From Egbenema bharatensis (GTDB lineage: Bacteria > Cyanobacteriota > Cyanobacteriia > Elainellales > Elainellaceae), in assembly GCF_048077055.1 (NCBI RefSeq), contig NZ_CP182236.1, positions 930,001 to 994,000 of the forward strand: DNA of 64,000 nt. The letters run 5' to 3'. The notes below the pieces were generated by a model. That model had not been told where the DNA came from. It did no database searches and was given only the letters and a program-made list of their open reading frames with translations. Shown here one piece after another: positions 53,012 to 61,996 of this stretch. Numbering within the stretch: position 1 is the first letter of the stretch; each line of letters starts with the position of its first letter. Position numbers and translations under genes: made by a program.

Positions 53012-55821
53012 ATGTATCGATTCGCGCCTGAACCTCCTGTGAAACTCCCTGGCTCTGTCTCTGCAATGCCTTTAACCTCCGGCTTTCCGGTGTCGGGAAA
53101 AGTTGCTGAAGCTAAACGGAATGATAGGCCAACCCCCGCCGATCGCCGTGATGCCGATGAGCGGGAGGATGGCGATCGACATCGGGAGGGTGAGGTGAAT
53201 GCCAGTCTGAGTGCCAGTCTGAGTGCGCAAGACACAGTCGATCCGTCCTCGCCTCAGTGGGTTGAGGTTTTGGTTGATTGTCCGGGCACCCAAGGGCTTT
53301 ACACCTATCGCATTCCAGCCGACCTCGTGCTGCAACCTGGAGATATTTTGAGCGTACCGTTTGGCTCCCAGCAGATTGGGGCAATTGCCATTCAGTTGCG
53401 TACCCATCTGCCGCCAGACCTGGAATCCACATCGGTTCGATGCGTTGAAGATGTGGTGAGTCGGGGGTTCTTTCCTCAATCCTATTGGGCTTTGCTACAG
53501 CAGGTGGCAGACTACTACTGCACTCCTTTAATGCAAGTGGTGCGAACCGCATTACCTCCCGGACTGTTGGTTCGATCGCAGCGACGGATTCGGCTCATAG
53601 CTTCCCCTTCCTCCTCGGATGCCCAGCTACTCCTACACCCTCCTGCCCAACGCCTCCTGGAACTCCTGCAAGCTCAGAAACAGGGGGATTATTCCTGGCA
53701 CTATCTGCAACGGCAAGTTCGGGGAGCCAGCCGTGGGTTGCGAGAATTGATGCAGCAGGGATGGGTGGAAAGTTATCTGGAACCCCCTGCCCCCGTACGT
53801 CCTAAACGGCAGCAAGCGGTCTCGTTGACTGAATCCTACAACCTTGTCGATCTCAGCCCCCGCCAGCGCGAAATACTTGAGGTGCTAAAGCGACGAGGCG
53901 GAGAACTCTGGCTGCAAGATTTGCTGCGAACCTGTCAGGTCAGTTCCTCTGTATTGAAAACCCTGGAGCACAAGGGTTGCGTGGTGATTCAACGACAGGA
54001 AGTGCTGCGCCTGGAAGCAGATTCAACGGTTCAATCCGATCGCCCCAAGTCACTGACGGCAGACCAATCCAGGGCAGTCCAGACCATTACTGAATTGAAT
54101 CACTGCACTTCCATCCTGCTCCATGGGGTTACCGGCTCAGGCAAAACCGAAGTCTACCTCCAGTCCATTGCGCCCCTCCTGCAGCAGGGCAAATCCGCCC
54201 TCGTCCTCGTCCCCGAAATTGGTCTGACTCCCCAACTGACCGATCGCTTTCGATCGCGGTTTGGCAAAGCTGTCCACGTTTACCACAGTGCCCTCTCTCA
54301 GGGAGAACGCTACGACACCTGGCGGCAAATGCTGCTCGGTACTCCGCAGGTCATTATTGGTACTCGCTCCGCCGTCTTTGCCCCGCTTGCTAACCTGGGG
54401 CTGATCATCCTGGATGAAGAACACGATGATAGCTTCAAGCAAGATCAACCCACGCCTTGCTACCATGCCCGCACCGTTGCCCATTGGAAAGCCGAACTGG
54501 CCAACTGTCCGATCGTTTTAGGGTCGGCTACGCCTTCGTTGGAGAGCTGGGTACAGTGTGGGGGAGTGGGGAGTGGGGAGTGGGGAATCGGGAATCGGGA
54601 ATCGGGAATCGGGAGTTCTCCTGTGGAGATACGCGGAAATCAGGATGAATCAGCCATAGAGTCTCCCCCCTCACTCCTCCCCCCTCACTCCTCACTCCTC
54701 ACCCTCCCCCATCGCATTCAATCCCGGCCCATGCCACCGATCGATGTGGTGGATATGCGGCAGGAACTTCGGCAGAATAACCGATCAATTTTTAGCCGAT
54801 CGCTGCAAACTGCGCTTCAGCAGATGAAGGAACAGGGACAGCAGGGATTATTGTTTATCCATCGTCGGGGACACAGTACCTTTGTCTCCTGTCGGAGTTG
54901 TGGGCACGTGCTGGAATGTCCGCATTGTGATGTTTCATTGACCTATCACCAGACTCAAACAGGGGGGTATGAATCTTTGCGGTGTCATTACTGCGGCTAT
55001 GGGCAGACTCATCCGACCCGATGTCCAGTGTGTGACTCGCCCTTCCTGAAGCATTTTGGTAGTGGCACTCAGCGGGTGATGCAGGAGCTAGCCAGACAGT
55101 TCCCAGATCTGCGCTGCTTGCGGTTTGACAGTGATACTACCCGCACTAAGGGGGCGCATCGAACCTTGCTAACACAGTTTGCTCAGGGGGAAGCCGATCT
55201 GCTGGTGGGGACGCAGATGTTAACCAAAGGGATTGACCTACCCCAGGTCACGTTAGTAGGAATTGTGGCAGCAGATGGCTTGCTACATCTGTCAGACTTT
55301 CGAGCCAGTGAACGGGCCTTTCAAACCTTAATTCAAGTGGCCGGACGATCGGGACGAGGCGAAGATCCAGGACGGGTCATCCTCCAGACCTATTCACCCG
55401 ATCACCCCGTCGTTCAGGCAGTGGTTCGTCAGCAGTATGCCGACTTTGTGGAAACTGAACTCAGCTATCGCCAGGCCCTCAGCTATCCTCCCTTTGGTAA
55501 ATTGATTGCCCTGCGGCTCAGCGGCATGGAATCAACCCCGGTGCAACAAACCGCCGAAACGATCGCCCAACGACTGCGATCGTCCCTCTTACCCTCTACC
55601 TTACCAGACGACCCCAATCCCCCTTCCCCTCAGCCTTCCTACGAAATTCTGGCCCTGCCCCAGCTACGATTGTCCGCGTTTCCCGCCGATACCGCTGGCA
55701 AATTCTGATCAAGTGCCTATCTGATACCACGCTCCCTCAATCCTTCTGGGACGAACTCCGCACCCTTTGTCCTGCCCACGTCGGGCTGACGATCGACATC
55801 GATCCTCTGCACCTGCTTTAA
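53012..55821 (+). CDS. priA: Primosomal replication helicase PriA (apparent frameshift)
   Basis: Restarts stalled replication forks. The 3'-DNA-binding domain (WVEVLVDCPGTQGLYTYRIP), helicase Walker A GVTGSGKTEVYL, the DEEHD box and zinc-binding CRSCGHVLECPHC plus CHYCGYG...CPVCDSP are present. Two oddities: a stretch of about 45 residues after PSLESW is encoded by heptamer repeats (54561-54710), and the frame ends early after YEILALPQLR. Adding one base at 55651 gives YEILGPAPATIVRVSRRYRW and a stop at 55819-55821, for about 936 residues. The TTG at 53003 is an alternative start. Confidence 0.92.
54561..54710. repeat. Heptamer repeats inside priA
   Basis: GGGAGTG and GGGAATC units (54561-54614) and, 50 bp later, CCCTCACTCCTC-type units (54663-54710) lie within the coding frame. 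They encode a low-complexity Gly/Ser/Glu then Pro/Ser/Leu insert between the DEAH half and the zinc-binding half of the helicase. The two runs are complementary and could pair in a single strand. Confidence 0.85.
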
Positions 55822-55892
55822 CTCCCTCTATTCCAGGAGCCAATTAACCTGAATCATGCTAAGGAATCGAAATTGAATAACTTGAAATTCTT

Positions 55893-55918
55893 GTGGGGTG
55901 GGCATCTTGCCCGCCCAG
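55893..55918. repeat. Dispersed palindromic intergenic repeat (copy 3)
   Basis: The GTGGGGTGGGCATCTTGCCC core, flanked on both sides by sequence similar to the copy at 10045. It sits between the convergent priA and ferredoxin genes and may also act as a bidirectional stem-loop. Confidence 0.75.
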
Positions 55919-55970
55919 TCAACAAAGTAGAATGATTGTGCAAGTTATTTAATTCACGATCCTAACAGGC

Positions 55971-56462
55971 TCAACCGTTATCAGATTTACGCTTTCCCCG
56001 TCGCTTTGATGAGGTAGACATCACAGGCAGTCCGATCGGCTGAATCACCTGATACTTCCGCTCCTCCTCCAGGGTACGGAGTTCAGTGTAATCAACCCAG
56101 TGGATACAGTCCACGGGACAAGTATCGATCGCTTCCTGAATCACCTCCTCCGGATCACCGTCCTGGCGAATCACACGAGAGCGACCGTAATCTGGCTCAA
56201 TGTAAAAGGTGTTGCGGGCGACATGGGCACAGTGTTTACAGCCAATACAGGTAATTTCATCAACATAAACTCCCGTTTGGCGAACCACTCCCCCTAATTC
56301 TGGTTCTAACCCGGTACGCTCCGGGGCATCTCGCCAGTGCCCCCCTAATTCTGGCTCTAGACCAGAGGGAGTGTCAGACTGAGATCCAGACTGAGGAGAT
56401 GATGCCTGAGTCAGGGGCGGTTCGGAAGATTCAAAGGGCTGAAATGGGTTAAATTCGCTCAT
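55971..56462 (-). CDS. Ferredoxin with one [4Fe-4S] cluster
   Basis: A 163-residue protein. The C-terminal half holds one cluster (ITCIGCKHCAHV and DTCPVDCIHW), giving a C-X2-C-X2-C...C-P pattern. The N-terminal 65 residues are disordered and contain a duplicated GLEPELGG. This ferredoxin type, conserved in cyanobacteria and plant plastids, is often next to ycf35 and DUF2997 genes, as here, so these three probably act together in an unknown redox or assembly task. Confidence 0.88.
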   Translation of the reverse strand: MSEFNPFQPFESSEPPLTQASSPQSGSQSDTPSGLEPELGGHWRDAPERTGLEPELGGVVRQTGVYVDEITCIGCKHCAHVARNTFYIEPDYGRSRVIRQDGDPEEVIQEAIDTCPVDCIHWVDYTELRTLEEERKYQVIQPIGLPVMSTSSKRRGKRKSDNG

Positions 56463-56654
56463 TGCACTATGCCCATAGCTGCGATCGACAAAAACGAAAT
56501 TCTAAAAGCTGGTCTTGAAAGACTTGTTCTGAAACACTTATTTAGACACTAAAGTTTGAAACACTGGAGTTTGAAATACTAAAGACTGAGATTTGAGTCA
56601 CGCTCCCTTCGACTCAGCCCTCAGTCCTCAGTTGCAAGCTTTCACTTCGAGAAT

Positions 56655-57041
56655 TTACGCACTCCAGCGTTGCAGGACGAGACGAATCGAGCCATCCTGC
56701 TGTTGCTGCTGCTCAGATAACTGAAAGCCTTGCCGCTCAGTTTCTTGCAGTACGGTGTGATAAGCGTAGCGTTGCGTCACGCGCTTGATGAACCCTTCAA
56801 CGGAAAGCGGCTGCTGCCAGTATTGCAAATCGGCAACCAGCTCGTACTGTTCCTGATTGCGGCTAAACCCGACATCGTAACCATTGTCTTGCTGAATCAC
56901 AATCTCTGCATCAACAGTTTGGCCCCGATAGCCCCGAATAGGCTGAGGGCCGGACTTCCAACTGATGCCTAAATCAGTCAGGGCTGATTGCAGAGCGGTG
57001 AGATCACGGATTTGAGTTTTAATCTGACTAAAGTGTGACAT
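56655..57041 (-). CDS. ycf35: Ycf35-family (DUF1257) protein
   Basis: A 128-residue soluble protein starting MSHFSQIKTQIRDLTALQSA. The central NGYDVGFSRNQEQYELVADL is diagnostic of the Ycf35/DUF1257 family, encoded in cyanobacteria and some algal plastids. Its function is unknown. The DUF2997 gene lies 55 bp upstream and the ferredoxin gene 192 bp downstream, all on the minus strand. Confidence 0.92.
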   Translation of the reverse strand: MSHFSQIKTQIRDLTALQSALTDLGISWKSGPQPIRGYRGQTVDAEIVIQQDNGYDVGFSRNQEQYELVADLQYWQQPLSVEGFIKRVTQRYAYHTVLQETERQGFQLSEQQQQQDGSIRLVLQRWSA

Positions 57042-57095
57042 GGGAGGCTTTTGATAAATCTTGTTTGGACAGGACGGAAAGATAGTGTGCGAAAT

Positions 57096-57311
57096 CTACC
57101 ACTCGCTGTGAGTGGTTTGGGTGGGATTTGAAACCGATTGCTGAACAGGTTGAGTGTAATACTCGGAGGTTGTTTCCTGGTTCACCACTCGACCCAGTTT
57201 GGCTTCGATCGCGGCAGTCACTTCAGCACAGGATCGACCGACGATGCCTGTCACCTTTTCCTGCACTCGACCATCTGGATAAATGATGAACTCCAGTGTT
57301 TCCATGTTCAC
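57096..57311 (-). CDS. DUF2997-family small protein
   Basis: A 71-residue protein with METLEFIIYPDGRVQEKVTG and CAEVTAAIEAKLG, the family pattern. GAGGA is best spaced for the GTG at 57311; the ATG at 57305 is an alternative. It is the first gene of the presumed DUF2997-ycf35-ferredoxin unit. Confidence 0.87.
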   Translation of the reverse strand: MNMETLEFIIYPDGRVQEKVTGIVGRSCAEVTAAIEAKLGRVVNQETTSEYYTQPVQQSVSNPTQTTHSEW

Positions 57312-57816
57312 GAACGATCCTCAAGCAAGGGACTAGGTCAAGTCAGCGAGCCTGCAAACTGACTCCTCAGCTAACGATGGTTCAGTTGGCAACAGTCCAC
57401 TGCATCCTGCATATCGGCTCTTCAAAATCAGGCTTTCGGGGAGAGGATAAGCTAGGGTTAGCTTAATTGATCCCAATAAGGCGAATCATTTCGAGTCAAG
57501 ATGCAACAAAAATTAGCAGACCAATGAGGCTTCGCTTATTAAGTTAGTTTCGCTTAACTCCTGAATCCAGTCAAGAATCATACCAGCGAGAAAGCAGGTT
57601 TTAAGCGACTTAAATCTCCAAGAGAAAACATAAATATTTCTCTATTTGACCTTAGGATAAGATGTTTATCCTTTTGCTTAATATTTCACAACAACAACTA
57701 TCCGCCCTCCCTCCCAGGGCTTATCTGGGTAGTGATGCCAGATCTGGCTTCAGTCTTTTGTAAGGGCGCACTGCTGTACGCCCCCTGCCAGACCCGTTCG
57801 TTTTTCCGCATATCCC
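57312..57816. other. 505-bp intergenic region with a dispersed repeat
   Basis: It contains GTAAGGGCGCACTGCTG (57760-57776), which recurs at 52881, in both cases followed by a C-rich stretch, GTTCGTTTTTCC-like sequence and CATA(T)CCCTT. The second copy runs up to the recA stop codon. No gene is seen. Confidence 0.6.
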
Positions 57817-58890
57817 TTAATCTGCTTCGTCCAGTTCATCGTCCTCTTCTTCCTCAAAGGGGGCGACAGAATTGGCAGACACCACTGCTCCCATTTCCAG
57901 TTTTTCCCGCACCAATTTTTCCACTTCTTTGGCGACGTTCGGGTTCTCCTCCAGGTACTTGATCGCATTATCTCGACCCTGACTGATATTCTCACCGTTG
58001 TAGCTGTACCAGGCTCCGCGCCGAGTGACGACTCCCGTTTCCTCGGCCAGGTCGATCAAACAGCCCAGGGTGGAAATGCCCTTGCCAAAAATGACATCAA
58101 ACTCAGCGATGCGGAAGGGGGGAGCGACCTTGTTTTTGGCTACCTTGACCTTGGCGCGAATACCGTATTCTTCATTTCCTTTCTTTAAGGTTTGGATTCG
58201 ACGAATATCGAGCCGGAGGGAGGCATAAAACTTCAGGGCATTACCGCCTGTGGTTGTTTCAGGATTCCCGTAGGTAACACCGATTTTTTGGCGAAGCTGG
58301 TTGAGAAAAATTACGCTACAGCCGGTTTTCCCAATATTTCCGGTGATTTTCCGCAGAGCCTGGCTCATCAAGCGGGCCTGTAAGCCCACATGGGTATCGC
58401 CCATTTCTCCTTCAATTTCTGCTCTGGGAACCAGGGCGGCAACTGAGTCCACCACGACTAGATCGATCGCCGTCGATCGCACGAGTTGATCGACAATTTC
58501 CAGGGCCGCTTCTCCCGTATCCGGTTGGGAAACCAGGAGATTGGCAATATCAACCCCCAGGGCTCCGGCATAGGACGGGTCAAGGGCGTGTTCCGCATCT
58601 ACGAATGCAGCAACGCCTCCCGCCTTTTGCACTTCTGCGATCGCATGGAGGGCCAGGGTGGTTTTCCCCGAACTTTCTGGGCCATAAATTTCAATGACTC
58701 GTCCCTTCGGAATGCCGCCGCCCAGGGCCAAATCAAGCGTCAATGCGCCACTTGAGATGGTTTCTACCTTCATCCGGGATGCATCTCCCAGACGCATAAT
58801 CGTGCCCTTGCCAAAAGAGCGGTCAATCTGGGTCAACACCAGATTCAGGGCCTTCTCGCGTTCCGAGTTCTCATTACTGGTCTTAGCCAT
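57817..58890 (-). CDS. recA: Recombinase RecA
   Basis: A 357-residue protein starting MAKTSNENSEREKALNLVLT, with GAGGTG at good spacing; the frame extends upstream without biological support. Walker A is GPESSGKTT, Walker B LVVVDSVAALVP, and loop 2 is GNPETTTGGNALKFYAS. RecA pairs homologous strands and, in SOS systems, triggers LexA self-cleavage. The acidic tail EEEEDDELDEAD is normal. Confidence 0.96.
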   Translation of the reverse strand: MAKTSNENSEREKALNLVLTQIDRSFGKGTIMRLGDASRMKVETISSGALTLDLALGGGIPKGRVIEIYGPESSGKTTLALHAIAEVQKAGGVAAFVDAEHALDPSYAGALGVDIANLLVSQPDTGEAALEIVDQLVRSTAIDLVVVDSVAALVPRAEIEGEMGDTHVGLQARLMSQALRKITGNIGKTGCSVIFLNQLRQKIGVTYGNPETTTGGNALKFYASLRLDIRRIQTLKKGNEEYGIRAKVKVAKNKVAPPFRIAEFDVIFGKGISTLGCLIDLAEETGVVTRRGAWYSYNGENISQGRDNAIKYLEENPNVAKEVEKLVREKLEMGAVVSANSVAPFEEEEDDELDEAD

Positions 58891-59257
58891 TCGCACCTCA
58901 AGCAAGACTTGCGAAATCAATAAAAAGTGACAACCAAATGCCAAACAGCAAAATCTAAGGAGTCGCCTTTAAGTCTAACCTCAGACTTTCTATTGCAAAC
59001 TAAATATTGCAAACCAACCTTAACAAACCAACCTGTCTACTTCAGTTCGCCCTGAAACGGGCACAAACAGTAATTCTTATTGACCAGAATCCAGCCAACT
59101 TGAGTGCAAGTTGGTATGTTTAACTCTAGAGGCAGTGCTCCTAAAAATAGTGCTGTTGCATCTTCTATCCTAATATGATTTTTGGTTTTACTATACAAAT
59201 GTACTAAATTCAAGCAGATTTAGCCACTCCTTCCATCTCATCTGATTTCAGCACTCC
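58891..59257. other. Divergent promoter region of recA and xseA
   Basis: 367 bp with a candidate LexA box at 59191-59206. The box is much closer to xseA than to recA. No other gene is recognised. Confidence 0.5.
59191..59206. promoter_or_regulatory. Candidate LexA (SOS) box
   Basis: CTATACAAATGTACTA differs from the cyanobacterial LexA consensus RGTAC-N3-DGTWCB by one position when read as TAC-N3-TGTACT or in reverse as AGTACATTTGTATA. It is 52 bp upstream of xseA. Since LexA does not control SOS genes in all cyanobacteria, a role is uncertain. Confidence 0.3.
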
Positions 59258-60528
59258 ATGACACCCAAATTTTCCCAGCTACTCGTTCCCGATACCGCGC
59301 TCTCTGTCGCCGGATTGACTGGCTACATTCAAGCCCTGTTGGAGCAGGACGAACAACTTCAGCAGGTGTGGGTAACCGGGGAAGTATCCAGTGCCAATCG
59401 CTATCGCAGTGGTTTGTTTTTTACGCTGCAAGACCCGGATGCTCAGGCGGCAATTAACTGTGTGGTGTGGAATAACCAACTGAATCGGTTGGCGACCCTT
59501 CCCGAACCTGGAGAACAGCTCATCATTCTGGGGCGAGTCCAGGTTTATCCTCAGCGCGGCAACTATCAATTGATTGTGTGGCAGGCTCTCCCTGGGGGAG
59601 AGGGGTTGCGGGCCCTGCGCTATCGCCAATTGCGAAATCGTCTGGAAGCGGAGGGATTGTTTGATGCGGCTCGCAAACAGCCATTACCCCCCTATCCTCA
59701 GACGATCGCCGTAGTTACCTCTCCCCAGGCTGCGGCCTGGGGGATATTAAGCGGACTTTAAAGCGACGATATCCTGGCCTGCACGTCCTGTTTTCCCCAG
59801 CATTGGTACAGGGTGAGCAGGCTCCAGCTTCCATTGTTCGGGCGATCGAACGAGTGGAGCGAGATGGGCGGGCGGATGTGTTGATTGTGTCGCGGGGCGG
59901 TGGGGCAACCGAAGATATGGCCTGCTTTAACGATGAGCGGGTGGTGCGAGCCATTGCGGAATGTTCCATTCCCGTCGTTGCTGGGATTGGGCATCAGCGA
60001 GATGAGTCTCTGGCTGATTTGGTGGCAGATGTCTATGCTCACACGCCAACGGCCGCAGCGGAACAGGCGGTGCCCTTTTTAGCCGATCTGCAAACCGAGC
60101 ATCAGGAACGGATTGTCGCGCTGAAGCGAGTGGTAACAGCCGATTTGGATATTGCCCTGGAACAGCTTTCCAGGGTGCGGGGACGGCTCCGACGGCTCCA
60201 CCTCGATCGCCAGATTCGTCAGGAAACGCAGACGGTAACATGGATGCAGCAGCGGCTGGTTCAGGGCACAACCCAACGCCTACAATTTGCGACGCAACAC
60301 TGTCAGTTGCTCAAGCAAAAACTGGTGACGCTTGATCCAGAAGCCGTGTTGAAGCGAGGCTATGCATTGGTGCGTCAAATGGATGGTGCAGTGGCTCGAT
60401 CGACGGCGGATCTGGCGATCGGGCAAGAATTGAACATCCAGCTCTCCCAGGGTCATATGACGGTTACCGTGAATGACCTGAACCCATCTCCTAATCCTAA
60501 ATCCAGTGAACCCCAACATCACCTATGA
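59258..60528 (+). CDS. xseA: Exodeoxyribonuclease VII large subunit (apparent frameshift)
   Basis: Degrades single-stranded DNA together with the small subunit. The N-terminal OB-fold (VWVTGEVSSANRYRSGLFFT) and TIAVVTSPQAAAWG lie in the first frame, which ends falsely. The remainder (ALVQGEQAPASIVRAIERVE, SRGGGATEDMACFNDE, GIGHQRDESLADLVADVYAH) lies in a second frame starting near 59745. Adding one G to the run 59739-59743 gives AAWGDIKRTLKRRYPGLHVL and about 423 residues. The stop overlaps the xseB start by 4 bp. Confidence 0.92.
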
Positions 60529-60848
60529 ATGATTACTCTGACGCTTCTGATGTGCAGTCCATCTCAGCTGAGGCGATCGCAAAAGACCCTGATACTCAGA
60601 ATGACAGGGATTCCAGCCAGGATTTCAGCGTACAACTGCCCCCCAATTGGACCTATGAGGCAACGGTCGCTGAGATTGAAATTATTATCAATCAGATTGA
60701 ACGAGGTGAACTGGATCTGGCCGATGTGTTTGATCAGTTCGCCAGAGCGGTGGAACGCCTGCGCCAGTGCGAAACGTTTTTAACGCGACAGCAGCAGCAA
60801 GTTGATTTACTCATTGAAACGCTGCTGGATGAACCGGAGCCATTCTAA
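60525..60848 (+). CDS. xseB: Exodeoxyribonuclease VII small subunit
   Basis: A 107-residue protein. The first 40 residues are non-conserved and acidic; the XseB domain is YEATVAEIEIIINQIERGEL followed by ADVFDQFARAVERLRQCETF. Multiple copies bind the C-terminal helices of XseA to form the nuclease. Start overlaps the xseA stop (ATGA), indicating coupled translation. Confidence 0.92.
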   Translation: MNDYSDASDVQSISAEAIAKDPDTQNDRDSSQDFSVQLPPNWTYEATVAEIEIIINQIERGELDLADVFDQFARAVERLRQCETFLTRQQQQVDLLIETLLDEPEPF

Positions 60849-60871
60849 GCGGGTGAGCTAGAACCAAAAAT

Positions 60872-60893
60872 AGGGCAGGCCTTAGCCTACCCT
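60872..60893. terminator. Hairpin between convergent xseB and sodB
   Basis: AGGGCAGGC and GCCTACCCT form a 9-position stem with one mismatch and a 4-nt loop. No strong T run follows on either strand, so termination efficiency is doubtful. Confidence 0.45.
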
Positions 60894-60944
60894 GAGATTA
60901 ATGATGAAACTAATCAGAATCTACAATTTCGATCGCTCAATCAA

Positions 60945-61544
60945 CTAGGCAGAAGCCAAGTTACTAGCTACAAAGTCCCAGTTCACCAGGTTGTCCAGGA
61001 AGTTAGCGATGAAATCTGGACGACGATTTTGGAAATCCAGATAGTAAGCATGTTCCCATACATCCAGGGTGAGCAAAGGCACCTGATCCATGATTAAAGG
61101 ATTCTCAGCATTCGCTGTTTTTGTCACCTTCAGCGTGCCGCTGTCAGAAACGAGCCATGCCCAACCGCTGCCGAATTGCGTTGCAGCCGCAGTCTTAAAT
61201 TCCTCTTTGAACTTGTCATAGCTACCGAAGTCTTTGTCGATCTTGGCAGCCAGATCACCACTCGGTTTTCCGCCTCCCCCGGCTTTCAGGCACTTCCAGA
61301 AGAAGTCATGGTTCCAGGCTTGAGCAGCATTGTTGAAAATGCCAGTCTTGCCTTCTTTATAGGAGGTTTTGATGACTTCTTCCAGGGATTTGTCCGCTAA
61401 GTCCGTACCGGCTACCATGTCATTCAGCTTATTGACATAGGCGGCATGGTGCTTGCCGTAGTGAAATTCAAAGGTTTTGGCAGACATTCCCGATGACTCT
61501 AATGCACTGTCATCAAAGGGTAGGGGATCTTGTTTAAATGCCAT
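60945..61544 (-). CDS. sodB: Iron superoxide dismutase
   Basis: A 199-residue cytosolic Fe-SOD from the ATG at 61544 (AGAGAGG upstream). The four metal ligands are His28 (FEFHYGKHH), His79 (AWNHDFFW), Asp161 and His165 (LDVWEHAYYLD). Gln in AATQFGSGWAWL marks the iron rather than manganese type. The frame extends 32 codons upstream without conservation. Confidence 0.95.
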   Translation of the reverse strand: MAFKQDPLPFDDSALESSGMSAKTFEFHYGKHHAAYVNKLNDMVAGTDLADKSLEEVIKTSYKEGKTGIFNNAAQAWNHDFFWKCLKAGGGGKPSGDLAAKIDKDFGSYDKFKEEFKTAAATQFGSGWAWLVSDSGTLKVTKTANAENPLIMDQVPLLTLDVWEHAYYLDFQNRRPDFIANFLDNLVNWDFVASNLASA

Positions 61545-61926
61545 GTGTTCAATCCTCTCTCGGTTTGCAACTGCACTAGTCTTTGCATGAACTAGCTTTG
61601 TGTCCCTGTCCAAAATCTCGGTAGAAGCTCTGGATTCCAAAAGCTCCGTGAGGTTTCAGGCGGGGACTGAGACGCGCTTGTCTCGCAACCAAAACTGAAC
61701 GCACTCTCAGGGAACCTGGTCTGTTCGGCAATGATAGGCAGTCCTCGGTTCCCATAGCTCAGTTTTGTAAACTATCGATAGCATTTTATATCAAAAATCC
61801 GCAGGACACGAGTTTTCTGTCCTACCTCCCTGGTTAGAATTTTGCATTGAGAACTACGATCGGGGGTGATCGAGGGTGTTCAGGCAGGGGTTGAACGCCC
61901 GATCGCCGTTTTTAGCCTGGAAAGGG
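61545..61926. other. 382-bp intergenic region, no gene recognised
   Basis: Contains the promoter of sodB (minus strand). It also carries a short palindrome-rich C/T stretch near 61640-61700. No frame or RNA gene is recognised. Confidence 0.45.
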
Positions 61927-61962
61927 AAAAAGGAGGCCGCCCTTTCTAGAAGCACGACCTCC
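61927..61962 (-). terminator. Terminator of the haloperoxidase gene
   Basis: On the minus strand GGAGGTCG and CGGCCTCC (plus-strand 61955-61962 and 61932-61939) form an 8-bp stem with one G-U pair and a 15-nt loop, followed by five T. It is about 35 bp past the stop codon. Confidence 0.75.
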
Positions 61963-61996
61963 CTGATTAGCTATCCCTCTATCCCTCGATCGAGGA

